This document shows positions 11,157-21,258 of a DNA stretch of 64,000 nucleotides, piece by piece (position 1 is the first letter of the stretch; the number at the start of each line of letters is the position of its first letter). The notes below the pieces were generated by a model. It made no database searches, had not been told where the DNA came from, and worked only from the letters and a program-made list of their open reading frames with translations. Position numbers and translations under genes: made by a program. The stretch is from Ilex aquifolium (lineage: Eukaryota; Streptophyta; Magnoliopsida; Aquifoliales; Aquifoliaceae), in contig OX637405.1 of the NCBI GenBank assembly GCA_951799425.1, forward strand, positions 24,689,371 through 24,753,370, written 5' to 3'.

Positions 11157-12694
11157 TGAATGAGTCATGCTTGGAATTTTGACTCAAGCAGCTTGCTGAC
11201 AAAAGTTGGCATGTTATCTTCTAGCCCTCCAATGTTGACTTCCAGTAATGGGTCTTGAACCTCAATCAAATCAGCCAGTTTGGTTGGTGAAGTACCGATC
11301 TCATCTAACTCAATCAAATCACATAATCCACCATGTTTATGGTGCTTTGGTGGTTACTAACAGCCTGCAACATGCGTCCCTTTTTTCTGCAAGATATACT
11401 CTTATTCTAGCAACACAGGCTCTTACGGCTTGCTTCCTATGATCACTGGTGTAAATTTCCATCATTCACCAGCTCTTTAGTAATCTTCTCGCCATCTAGC
11501 CTTACCATAGTTGTGGCCCGAAAGACTTTTTCCTCCACCTACTGCACATCTAAACTCTTCAAATTTTTCTAAAAAATGATCTCCTTGGGCCTCTCATACT
11601 TGTCTTGGCCTTGTAGCTTTAGTTGTCCCATCCCTTTGTCAATAGCTAGACATCGACCATATGTACAAATGCTACAAAAGGGGTATTATCAGTTGCCACT
11701 ACCTCCATCTCATCTTGATTCCACAATACCAACCGTTGGTGGAGGGTACGCACCCATTCGAATGAATATAATCCAGGCCCAAGAGTGTGTTATACGAGGC
11801 CATTGTGTCCACCACCAAAAAAAAAATGGCAACACACTAGCCTTGCTTCCTATGACCAGCTCAATTTGCAAGACTCCCTTAGTCTTGCTCACTCCCCCAA
11901 TGAAAATGCTTACTAACAAGTCGCTATGGATTATGTCTTCTTCATCATTTCAATAGGTAGGACGTTAATGGTTGCGTCGTTATCTATTTTAACTCGGTTA
12001 AAAGGCCCACTTTAGGTGATCTTGGATGTACAACGGTCTTAGGTGCTGCATCATCGGCCTGGTAGTTTCTTAAAGACCACCCCGGCCGGCTCGTCTCGAG
12101 TCCTTTCACAGTCCCCCCATGGCCTTTCCACTAGGCCGACTTGCTTATGTTGTCCTGGTTGACTTTCAGTTACTGGGGAAGCTTCATCTATGAAAGTAAA
12201 TCGCAATACCTTGGTTTCCTTGACATCTCTCTCCAACGAATCAGGTTGTTGATTCCTTGGCTTGAAGGCTACTGGCAATATGCAAAGTGCATTGATTGAA
12301 ACCGAGCATTCCAGAGTTAAAACTAGATGGGATTGGTGTCATCGATGTCCTTGTTGCTGCTTAGCTAATCTTTCTTTCCTCCCTTACATGTTTTTGAATG
12401 TATGTTAAAAATGACATTCAGGTTTTCCACCACGTTGTGCACCATGCGCTCTTCAATGTTCTCCTCTGGCTGTGACCCTTGCTCCACCTTTTGTTTACCT
12501 CACTTTATAGTTATTGTTCTCCTCAGCGCCAATGTGCACTATCGAGGTGGCCACAACCCACTTTCCAATTTTATCACTTCTGACCTAGGGAACCTTTAGG
12601 CAAAAGTTTTAACACCACACAATTGTTGGTGGAGTTGCTCCACAAATTGTCATTTGTAGTAGGTTTTTCCTTTCAGCTTTGAGGCCGAGGGGAT
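11157..12694 (-). pseudogene. Ty3 protease and linker, degraded
   Basis: On the minus strand near 12005-11930 the sequence gives KWAF, then RVKIDNDATINVLP and IEMMKK, matching the retropepsin region where plant Ty3 elements have a (V/I)DxGAxxNL(L/M)P motif; the active-site Gly/Ser is degenerate. Further on, near 11880-11715, the frame gives ELVIGSKASVLPFF and, after a shift, DTMASYNTLLGLDYIHSNG, the distal protease flap and LLGRDWIH motif. Upstream (12300-12500) lies an acidic linker (EQGSQPEENIEERM). Several frameshifts and stops are present. The element is cut at 12694 by a solo LTR. Confidence 0.7.
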
Positions 12695-13372
12695 TGTAAA
12701 CCCCACATGTTTATATTAATATAGTAATGTAATTGTTTAGTAATTCTTATATATGTAATGACGTAAGAATGAACGTATAGATTGTAACAGTAGGAATAAA
12801 TACTAGGGAGATAAATTGATTGTGAAGTTTAAGTTTCGAAGGCGTTTAAGCTTGGGAAGGGTTATTAGGTAAGTTTCTAAATATTTTTAAGTCAAAATAA
12901 GATTTCAATTGAATCCGTAAGATCGAGAAACCATAGGAGAGGTAATATGAGGTGTATTAGAAGTTAGGAAGTATCCCGGAGTTTAAACACATTTTAGAAA
13001 GAATTCAGATAGGAAGGAATTTGACACTATCTTAGTTTTTTAGCCATAAATTTTTACTCCTAACTCCGATTGATCTGGTTTTTGGACAGTAGAAATAATA
13101 CTTCAAGGGCTACAAAAGTGTATTTCACAAAAATTTTTTGAATCAGCTTCTAAATAGGTCAAAATTTATTTGGAAGTTGAGGGTATACTGTCACCGCATC
13201 CGAACGGGAATAGACACGCGTCCGGAAGCATTTGGCAGAAAGTTGGGCGAAGAAACACGCGTCCTAATGCACCGAACGGAGGGTTTGACGTCCTTGACCT
13301 ATTTTGAGTGTTCTCTCCAATTTTTACATTATACGGACACCTCCCTTAGCCCCATTTCATCAATTCTAACCC
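12522..13372 (+). repeat. Duplication partner of 1419-2301
   Basis: Direct repeat of 1419-2301. It covers 173 bp of the host element's sequence, the left GGGAT target copy, and the first 678 bp of the solo LTR. Compared with the other copy it has a small deletion over the TATA region (ATTATACGGACACC against ATTATAAATACCTAAGGACACC) and a deletion in the repeated GCGTCC part near 13255. Confidence 0.8.
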
Positions 13373-13524
13373 TAGAGAGCCTTGGAAAGTAAGAAACAAG
13401 GGAAGAAACACAAGATTGAAGAGGATTTTCGCATTGGATTGAATCAAAACCTCTAGTTTTTCACACAACACTAAGGAAGCAAGATAGGAGTTTCTTCCTA
13501 ATCTTGTCCATTGAGGCTAGGGTT

Positions 13525-13596
<72 letters not shown>

Positions 13597-14869
13597 GACT
13601 CTCAATCATAGATATTTTCTATGGAATCCTTGTTTCTTAATGTTCTTGCAAATCCTTTCATGTTTTGAATGAAGTTATGGTTTGATAGCCATAAAATCCT
13701 TGTTTTTAATCTCAAAACCCTTATTTTTCAAGAAATAGAGATTTTTCCCTTGATATTTCATTGTTCTTGATTCAAAAACTCTAGTGCTTTATTTGGAATA
13801 ATAAAATTTTATCTTTTGATGATCTCTTGCTTGTTTTCTTGAGGTTTTATGTTGGAAAAATACATGTGTAATTTAGGATTCTTGTTTTACTTGTGATTTG
13901 AGAAATTGATTGAGTATTGTATCTCTTGTGTGGATGTTGGGATGAACATGGGTGACCGTTGACCGGGTATCATAGAGTGAGTAGATGTGTTTCTTACTCC
14001 GAGTGGGTTTGAAGGTTCTCTATCACTCGTAGTGGGGTTGGTGCCTTGCGAGGACTAAACCACTATTCGCTCACGTGGTATCGAGGCTGAGGGTTAGTAT
14101 ACTATTCCTGGGTTGGATCATCACTGCCGATGCGTCAGTATACGCCCTTCCTAAAGTTGGGTATCCTTGCGAGGATTGAGTGTGTGTGTGTGTGTGTCAG
14201 AATATTCTTAATGTGTGTATTCATGTGAAGTCTTACTTCTTACCTGAGATACAATTGGGGATAATGATACAAAATTGTTGGAAATGATATAAAATGTTGA
14301 AAATGGTTCATTGTTTGAAAGTTGATTTTACTTCCTCATTTAATTTATTGATACTGCGCAAACTTGAGATCGGATAAACTGTTTTCTTTTAAAAGTTATA
14401 TATGATATTTGTGAAATGAGACCGACTTATCTTATATCTTTTCAAAACTTTGTTCGAGCTTGGGAGGATTTTCCTACAAAGCTTAGTGCTCACCTCCTAC
14501 AAACAATATCTTTTTCAGATTATGGTTTAGAGGAAGAGCTCGGAGTTGATGAGCAAGTGGATTGGGAAGCCCAGATTGATGGGAACGTGGATCCCGAGGT
14601 GGACGTTTAGAGTTATTTCCCTTATGTTCTAGATTGGGGGGCACATTTTGAGATAATGTTAAGCTTAATATTTTCTGTATTCCGTTGCAAGATAATAGTT
14701 GATTTTTGGAATGTAATCGTCATAGTTTGGCATAATTATTTTAGATAATGTTTTAATTATTATGGATGATGAATGAAAATTTGTTTATTTATAGATTTTG
14801 TTAGTTGCTCTCATTATATGAATACTTATAGATAGTAATGCCTCACATGGTGGATTTTGGGGCGTTACA
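12695..14869 (+). mobile_element. Solo LTR of Tekay/Del-like Ty3 element
   Basis: A 2175-bp unit starting TGTAAACCCC (12695) and ending TTTTGGGGCGTTACA (14869). It is flanked by a perfect 5-bp TSD, GGGAT, at 12690-12694 and 14870-14874. No PBS follows the right end and the host Ty3 element resumes there, so this is a solo LTR left by recombination between LTRs. It contains a TA/TG microsatellite and a purine-rich leader. Its terminal sequences are those of the other Tekay-like LTRs in the window, in plus orientation. Confidence 0.9.
13526..13594 (+). repeat. (TA)n(TG)n microsatellite
   Basis: About six TA units followed by about 29 TG units, inside the solo LTR. A second short (TG)n run is at 14180-14198. 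Confidence 0.95.
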
Positions 14870-16262
14870 GGGATCTCATGATTGTATGATGTCATTAGCC
14901 AGAAGGTGGTCAAAAATATGGTTGACATTCGAAATATCGAACTCATATTTCTGGCTGGTGTAGCCGGCTCCCTTCTCAGAATTTGTCGGGTTTTGCTTCT
15001 GTCCCTACTTTTTGTAAACCCTAGCAAGGGTTCAGCATACATATGGGTGTCTGTCCACGATCTCATCCTCAATTACCTCCTTGCTCTGGTCTGATTTAAC
15101 CATGAGCACTTCAATCTTGGGTTATGGTAGTAAGTTCTTTTAGAGGCATTCATAAAATCTTGTTCATCATGGAGTATTTGCTCATAATGGTTTGCCCGAG
15201 TCACCAGCTCGAACATATAACTAAACTCCATGCCTTCAAACTTCTTCTGCAGCTCAAAGGTGAGGTTGTTCTACGTAATGCACACATACTCCATTTTTGG
15301 CAAGGCCAGTCTGCTCATGTTCCTAGCCTTCTTGAACTAAGCACTATATTGCTCCCCTGTCTCTTCGGTCATATGGTGCAATCTAGCCAGGTCGACCATT
15401 GCTACCTTGAGGTCAATCCGGTAAAAATGTGCATGAAATTTGTCTATCAACTGTTGCCAGCTCAACACCGAGTTACGGGGAAAATCAATGTACCATCTGA
15501 ATGCAATTCTGATCTAGGAATTTGCAAATAATCTCAGCTTCAAGAACTCATTTTCCCCTGCCTCGCCGCACTACATGGTGAAATGCCCAATGTAGCCTAC
15601 GGTCGATTGTCTATCTTCTCTTGAGAACGTGGCCAATACAGAGACTTCGTAGCGACGTCGATATTCATGCTCTCTATCCACCCAATTAGGGTATGGCTTT
15701 CGGTACATCAGCCTAGTGACTCGTCTCATGCCAGTGCCGATGTGTTCTTGGATAATCTCATTCAACTGGTCTCTGTTCATGACTATTTGTGGTGTCACAG
15801 GGATGACGATTGGCGGCTGCCTCCTTTGCCCCCTGATTTCAAGAATGGACAACATATCCTCTTGAAAAAGAGAATTATTAATTCTTCATGGTCCATTTGT
15901 AGCTTGTTACGTCCTTGGTAGTGGCGAATTCAGAGAAAACACTAGTTGTGGTGCTTTTGTTGGGGCTATTCTGCTGGGGCTACTATTGGGTGTAGCGGTT
16001 GTTGCCTTACGACCCCTGGTCTGTTCAACCTCTCGAATAGCTGCTCTAGTGCTTTCCTAGTGTGGCCAGATTCTCCTCTTGCTAGGAAATGCCTTAACTG
16101 AAGCTTTCGACTTTGAGTTGGACTCTCAACTCTCTTGCCCTCATGTAGAGGCAATTCTCCTGGAAGTTTAGGAGTGCCAAACCTACTTTTTTCAACTATC
16201 TTGTGCCCAGGAGGCACGTTTGATGAACCAGACTTGGTGTTTCTACGAGTGTGCTCCATTGT
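14870..16262 (-). pseudogene. Ty3 gag polyprotein, degraded
   Basis: Minus-strand frames give the retrotransposon gag domain. The N-terminal part from ATG 16259 is basic and Pro/Ser/Gly-rich. Next come RKPYPNWVDREHEYRR and FSREDRQSTVGYIGHF (15720-15571), the segment that usually reads PYPxWVD...F.GEDxxSTxEHIxRF. Then follow RIAFRWYIDFPRNSVLSWQQ and LIDKFHAHFYRIDLKVAM (about 15500-15400), DLARLHHMTEETGEQYSA and FKKARNMSRLALPKMEYV (about 15380-15280), all typical of gag capsid. Frameshifts and stops interrupt it. The 3' part is cut by the solo LTR at 14869. Confidence 0.75.
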
Positions 16263-16315
16263 GCTATTATGGGGTCACACTAAGCGTGAAAAAAAACATG
16301 TTGTACGTATTTTGG

Positions 16316-16341
16316 ATTACGGGTGCGCCAAACTCCAGGTG
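16316..16341 (-). promoter_or_regulatory. Primer-binding site of minus-strand Ty3 element
   Basis: On the minus strand, right after a possible LTR end (CCA at 16342), the sequence is CCTGGAGTTTGGCGCACCCG. TGGCGC-type PBS sequences directly 3' of the 5' LTR are usual for non-chromovirus plant Ty3 elements. Position and orientation agree with the gag frame that starts about 60 bp further on. Confidence 0.55.
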
Positions 16342-16990
16342 GATTTAGATTCCAAACACTTACAACTTTACCTACTCAAATCGACATGAGGTTTTAAAAT
16401 CATGACCGTTCAGGAAATTGAAACAAAGTGTAAGGCTACTTCCAAATTATTTTCTTTGTCTTAGAGATCAAGGACTTAAACAATTTCCTTCATAGAAAAT
16501 GAACAAACTAAGAATTGAAGATAAGTTGCAATTGTAAATAAAGGACACAAATATAAACGACAAAGAAGAATTGTTGTATGAACTATTGTACTTAGAATTA
16601 AATTGAAAGTAGGTCGCCAGAGTGACGATTACAAAGTAAAAAAAAATAAACTAAACTGAACAGTGTAAAGGAAGGCTCTGGTATGCTCTGTGTGTGTGTG
16701 TGTGTGATGGAGAGATCCTTTCTTTGTAGTATGTGCCTATGTATTTATAGGCGGTGACTCTTAACTGCAAGAGTTTTTTTTCGGCCACGAGACTAGTACT
16801 CATGGCCTCTACTTCCAACGTCCTTGATCCTGCATCGAACCGTTTCCAACCGTTGACCCATGATATCATGTCTCTTTGTTGTCTGAGATCTATGGAGACG
16901 TTTTCTCTTAAATGTCTTATCTCCACTAGACCTTCTTTGACTTAATTCTGGCCATTGATCTTGCCACGTGTCGTTCTTAGTTTTTTCAAT
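16342..16990 (-). mobile_element. Probable 5' LTR of minus-strand Ty3 element
   Basis: Read on the minus strand it has a TATA box (CCTATAAATACATAGGC, about 16752-16736) followed by a transcribed leader with a (GT)n/(CA)n run at 16690-16706, and ends in CCA next to the PBS at 16342. The upstream end is not fixed because no second LTR copy is in the window. Confidence 0.5.
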
Positions 16991-16999
16991 ATTTGGATG

Positions 17000-17345
17000 T
17001 AGACATAAGGCTAAGAACTTAAAAATTCCAGTTGTTAAGGAACCCTATGCCAAATAATTTGTTTGTTACACTTGTGGAGAACACGGTCACTATAGTGCAC
17101 ATTGCCCATACTCTTGGGAAGTCATGAACAAAAAACTTACTCACCTATTAAACCAATCCAAGGCTTTAAATAATCAAGTGTTTAACCTTATAAAGCTTAT
17201 GGGTAGGTCTAGTTAGCCCAGGCTTGGGAATTCTTTGACACCAAAAGGCTCACTAGCTAAGATGAAAAAGACTCCTACTCCCAAGGTAAAAATTGATCTA
17301 GAAACTATCGAAAAACGGAAAGTGAGTCCTGCACCCATTCCCTAA
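17000..17345 (+). pseudogene. CCHC zinc-knuckle (gag nucleocapsid) fragment
   Basis: A plus-strand frame gives FVCYTCGEHGHYSAHCPYSW near 17065-17120: a CCHC zinc knuckle with spacing C-x2-C-x4-H-x4-C, as in retrotransposon nucleocapsid. It is followed by a basic, Lys-rich tail (MKKTPTPKVKIDLETIEKRK) and a stop near 17344. One in-frame stop lies in between. The sequence is cut at 17353 by an LTR-like start. Family not determined. Confidence 0.6.
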
Positions 17346-17352
17346 GCTAACC

Positions 17353-19562
17353 TGAGATAACCCGAACCAAATAATTGAATATGTAAAATAATTGTGGACT
17401 AACAAGGAAGTGTGGTAGTAGCTTATACATAAAACTTAATTGGATGCTTAAGGGTATTAATTAAAAAGAAAATAATAAAACAACCTAGAGGGGAGCAAAG
17501 TGTAATTAATCTAAGCCTGACCGTGAGCTCTATGTCCTTGCATTCATATATATTTTGTTTAATAGATCTCTTGAGATGAGAATATTGTATAGAGGTGGCT
17601 GGGGAGAGAGAGAGAGAGAGAGAATATAAGGGAAGAAAAGGTTGGCAATGAGTGGGGGAGTATCATTTTGCATAAATGTTTGTGTACAAGGAGAGTAATT
17701 TCATTATGGTCAAAATGTAAATCTTTATTAAGATGGTGGATTTAGTGCAATTTATCGAAGAAGTGAGGAAGCTGTGAAATGTGAATGATTAAGACCAACC
17801 GTCACACTAGGGTTTTATTCTATTAATATATGCAGGTTAATAGATGATAGGTGGACACCATTCTGCCCGTTCCTTCAAACAGAAATTAATGGAGGAAAAA
17901 AAAAAGACAATGGAGAACTAGAAACAAAAGAGGAACATAGCAGTCACTCAAGTGCCACATGAGACTTATTCACAATGAGATCAAGAAGCCAAACCATGTC
18001 AGATTGTGATGAAAATCTAGAGCCTTGTTAAATTCGAGATATTTACATCTAAGAGTTTCAATTGAGATTTAGTAAGTAATTTTCTACTTCCTCTAATGTT
18101 TTCTACTAAATGTATTTTTGTACTTAAATGTATGGTGCATTTTGATTGAAAATGTGAACTAATTTCTGATGTAGTCACATGATTTTTTTTTTTTTAAATG
18201 TGGACTTGGCATGTGAATTGGCATATGCGATGTGATAATTATTTTTAAAAATAAACTATAGTTTCTATTATTGATGACATGGCATATGATTTTCAAATGA
18301 ATTGTAAAATTATTTGTGAAATGATGTTTTAATTTGACTCTCATTTTGGCAATGATCGAACCTATCTCAAGGGATGATTTTATTGGTGAATATGTGGATG
18401 TCATGTTCATGACATAGGAATTGACTACGATCCGACCCGATGTCACACAGATTAATGTGACGAGTGGACCTAGTAGCCAATAGGGGAGATACATTGATTA
18501 GGATCTAGTTTTGACTTAGGACCTGATCTCGCACAGGTTAATGTGACGTTTAGACCCAGCAGCTAATAGGGGAGATACATGTGGCATTAAGAACCTGGTC
18601 ATAGGTGAATGTGGCCACAGTCATTAAAGAATTTTGTGTGATGATTTATATTATTGACTGTGACATATGATTTTTAAATGGATTGTGAAATTGTTTGTGA
18701 AATAATATTTTGATTTGACTCTCATTCTGGCTATGATCGAACTCATCCCAATGGGTGATTTTGTTTGTGAATATGTGGATGTCATGATCATGATAGATAA
18801 ATTGACTACGATCTGACCCGATGTTACACGGGTTAATGTTACAAGTGGACCAGTAGTCAATGGAAGAGATACATTGGTTAGGATCTAGTTTTTACTTGGG
18901 ACTTGATCTCACACGGGTTAATGTAACGTTTGGACCCAGCAGCCAATGGGGGAGATGCATCTGGCATTAAGAACCTGGTCACAGATGAATGTGGTCATAG
19001 CCATTAAAGAATGTTGAGTGCTGATTTGATTGTTAAATTGTATGATGTTTGATTCTATTGAACTTTGAAATTGTTAAGATTTAAGATCGTTTTATGAATC
19101 GTTTGTGAAAGTTTCAAACTGTTATTTTGAAATGCATGCCTTGTCCAATTGGTAGAGGTAGACTATTACTTACGAACCGTGAAGTTTACCCAATTTTAAC
19201 ATTTTCAGATATTCAAGAATGAAGATGATTAGACTCATGGAGACAAACTCGAAATCAGGGATCAGGAGGTTTAAGCTATATATTTAGAGACGACGTAAAG
19301 GGAAAATATTGCGTAGTTAAGTTGTATTTGGATTTAAGGATATTTAAAATATGAAGATTTAATATTTTAGATTATTTAGTATGATCTATTAGCTACCATA
19401 ATCTTTATACCATTGGTCAAGTATTGTAAATTGAAATCTATTGATGGGTTGGATGCCTTGCATGCCCTTAGGTCTAGATTAGATTAAGGGCATGCAGCGT
19501 TTCTCCCGCCGCTAGGCCGACATTTAGAGATAGAAAATTTTGAGGAAGATAGTAGGGGAGAA
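17353..19562 (+). mobile_element. LTR-like sequence, older copy
   Basis: Starts TGAGATAACCCGAACC, then runs parallel to the sequence at 19742 onward for about 300 bp (AATAATTGAATATGTAAAAT, the GAGAGA run, GGGAAGAAAAGGTTGGCA), after which the two diverge. It includes the tandem duplication at 18275-19018 and (GA)n at 17606-17623. Near 19480-19562 the sequence ends in a PPT-like AGTAGGGGAGAA followed by TGTAATACCCCG, a frequent Ty3 LTR start. The boundary between LTR and internal DNA could not be fixed. Confidence 0.45.
18275..19018 (+). repeat. Tandem duplication of a ~370-bp segment
   Basis: Segment 18275-18643 and segment 18657-19018 are diverged direct copies. Shared landmarks: GACTACGATC then TGACCCGATGT (with CGACCCGATG in copy one), GGGGGAGAT, and CATTAAGAACCTGGTCA. 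Each copy also contains a smaller internal repetition of a segment around GGTTAATGT. No coding potential. Confidence 0.85.
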
Positions 19563-19741
19563 TGTAATACCCCGTACAAAATATATAATGAATATTTAAT
19601 TATTGGTTACACAATGAGTGAGTGTAACTTAATTAAGCTGTTAAAAAAATAAAAATAATAATAAAGTACGAATCGGAAGTGCTTAGGATTCAAAAAATTC
19701 CAAATTTCAAGGACGAAATTTATTTTTAAGGAGGGAAAATA
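19563..19741 (+). mobile_element. Short LTR start and polypurine tract remnant
   Basis: TGTAATACCCCG at 19563 follows AGTAGGGGAGAA. Farther on, AATTTCAAGGACGAAATTT then AAGGAGGGAAAATA (19709-19741) is the end-of-pol and PPT arrangement of Tekay-like elements, directly before the next LTR start at 19742. Two 3' ends of Ty3 elements are therefore packed within 180 bp. Confidence 0.5.
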
Positions 19742-19938
19742 TGATACCAAATAATTGAATATGTAAAATAATTGTGGGTTAACAAGGAAGTGTGGTATTA
19801 ATCAAAAAGAAAATAATAAAACAACCTAGAGGAGCAAAGTGTAATTAATCTAAGCCTGACTGTGTGCCCTATGTCCTTGCATGTATATATATTCTGTTTA
19901 ATAGATCTCTTGAGATAAGAATAGTGTATAGAGGTGAC

Positions 19939-19986
<48 letters not shown>

Positions 19987-20750
19987 AAGGGAAGAAAAGG
20001 TTGGCAGTGAGTGGGGGAGTATTGAACTATGATATAGAAGGAGGACAATTTTTGGAGAAACTCATTTGATATGAAGATCAACCTGTCAGACCATGTTAGA
20101 TTTTGATATGATTCAAGAAGATTTTGCTCACGATCTTGTGATCTTTGCATCTATTGGCTTCGATATTGACGATAAATTGTTTATCTCATAATACGCATCC
20201 GTGTCTAAATTTCTTTATAAAGAATTTTTTTATTACTATCATCATTGTATTCCAATTAATTGGTTAACTGTTGATTTATGAGTTTCGCTTTGGCATGGTT
20301 TTGTTATTGAGATGTGTTTGTGGCCCCGAGGGGTGTGTGACAGAATGGGATGTGTACTAAGTAACTCTTAGTATGTAGCCGAGACGAACCTAGTATGAAA
20401 CCATAAATGATTTGAAAAATTGGAGAATTGGGTTTCGTATGATTATTATGAAGGGATTTGTATTAAATGCTCATTTTATTGTTGATTCTGCGATTGATTG
20501 TTAAATTATCTGCTGACCTTGTGATTCCGTATGTTATGTTATAAATTACATACTGGGCTTCCTAAGCTCATCCCCTTACCCCCTCTCAAGTGTAGGTTCG
20601 ACACGGAATGAAAGACATTAAATAATCGGATCGATTGAGGATTAAGGAGAATATTAGTTATTTATTTTCTATAATGGTTTCAGTAGTTGGCGATTTGAAG
20701 ATGGATTTTGAGGTTTTAGTGCTATATATTTGGTGAAATTGATGGAATTG
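19742..20750 (+). mobile_element. LTR-like sequence, second copy
   Basis: Begins TGATACCAAATAATTG after a PPT-like GGAGGGAAAATA and repeats the first 300 bp of the 17353 copy with a longer (GA)n run (19944-19981). The right limit is uncertain; near 20750 a short plus-strand frame (EDLEKKLTNSTKFEVPRAIK, stop at about 20870) appears, perhaps the continuation of the gag fragment at 17000-17345. Confidence 0.45.
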
Positions 20751-20874
20751 TAGGTCGCGCAACCACTTTGGTGCAGAGTGAGGACCTTGAGAAGAAGCTC
20801 ACCAATTCTACTAAATTTGAAGTCCCGAGAGCTATCAAAGTGGTTGAGTCACCTAAGTCACCTAAGGAGTAGAT

Positions 20875-21258
20875 AAGAGTGTGGACCTAGGTGCATAGTA
20901 TTTATTACATTGAATCATACATAGTTCCATGCATTGTAAATATTTCTTTTTCTTATTTATTTATCTTGTTTGTCATTATTGACAACATAAAAAATCATCT
21001 GGACTCATGTCTTGCTGCTCAATGAAAATTAAAGTTTGCCTGCATGAAACATTCAAAGAAATAATTTCTGGAATATCATTAATACCATGTGGAAAACTGA
21101 ATGGCCATATGGTTTTAGCCCTGTATAGTAAAAACCAAGTCTCATTTCAGATGTCAAAAGACTCAAAACAGAGAGAATGAACCCGCTGCCATTAAACATT
21201 ATCAGAACCTCATGATTTTGTATATACAATCGAATGGTTGGCGCTGCAATCCTCTGGG
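20875..21258 (-). other. Cyclin 3' flank, includes probable 3' UTR
   Basis: The first roughly 250 bp below the cyclin stop codon (21258 down to about 21000) has no coding frame and no repeat resemblance, consistent with a 3' UTR. No clear AATAAA is seen on the minus strand. Between 20875 and 21000 the sequence is AT-rich and unassigned. Confidence 0.4.

Noticed and set aside
12531..12694. LTR start at the common TGTGCACT/TGTGAACT near 12533 and 1430
   Set aside because: No TSD fits that start, whereas TGTAAACCCC at 12695 gives a perfect GGGAT duplication.
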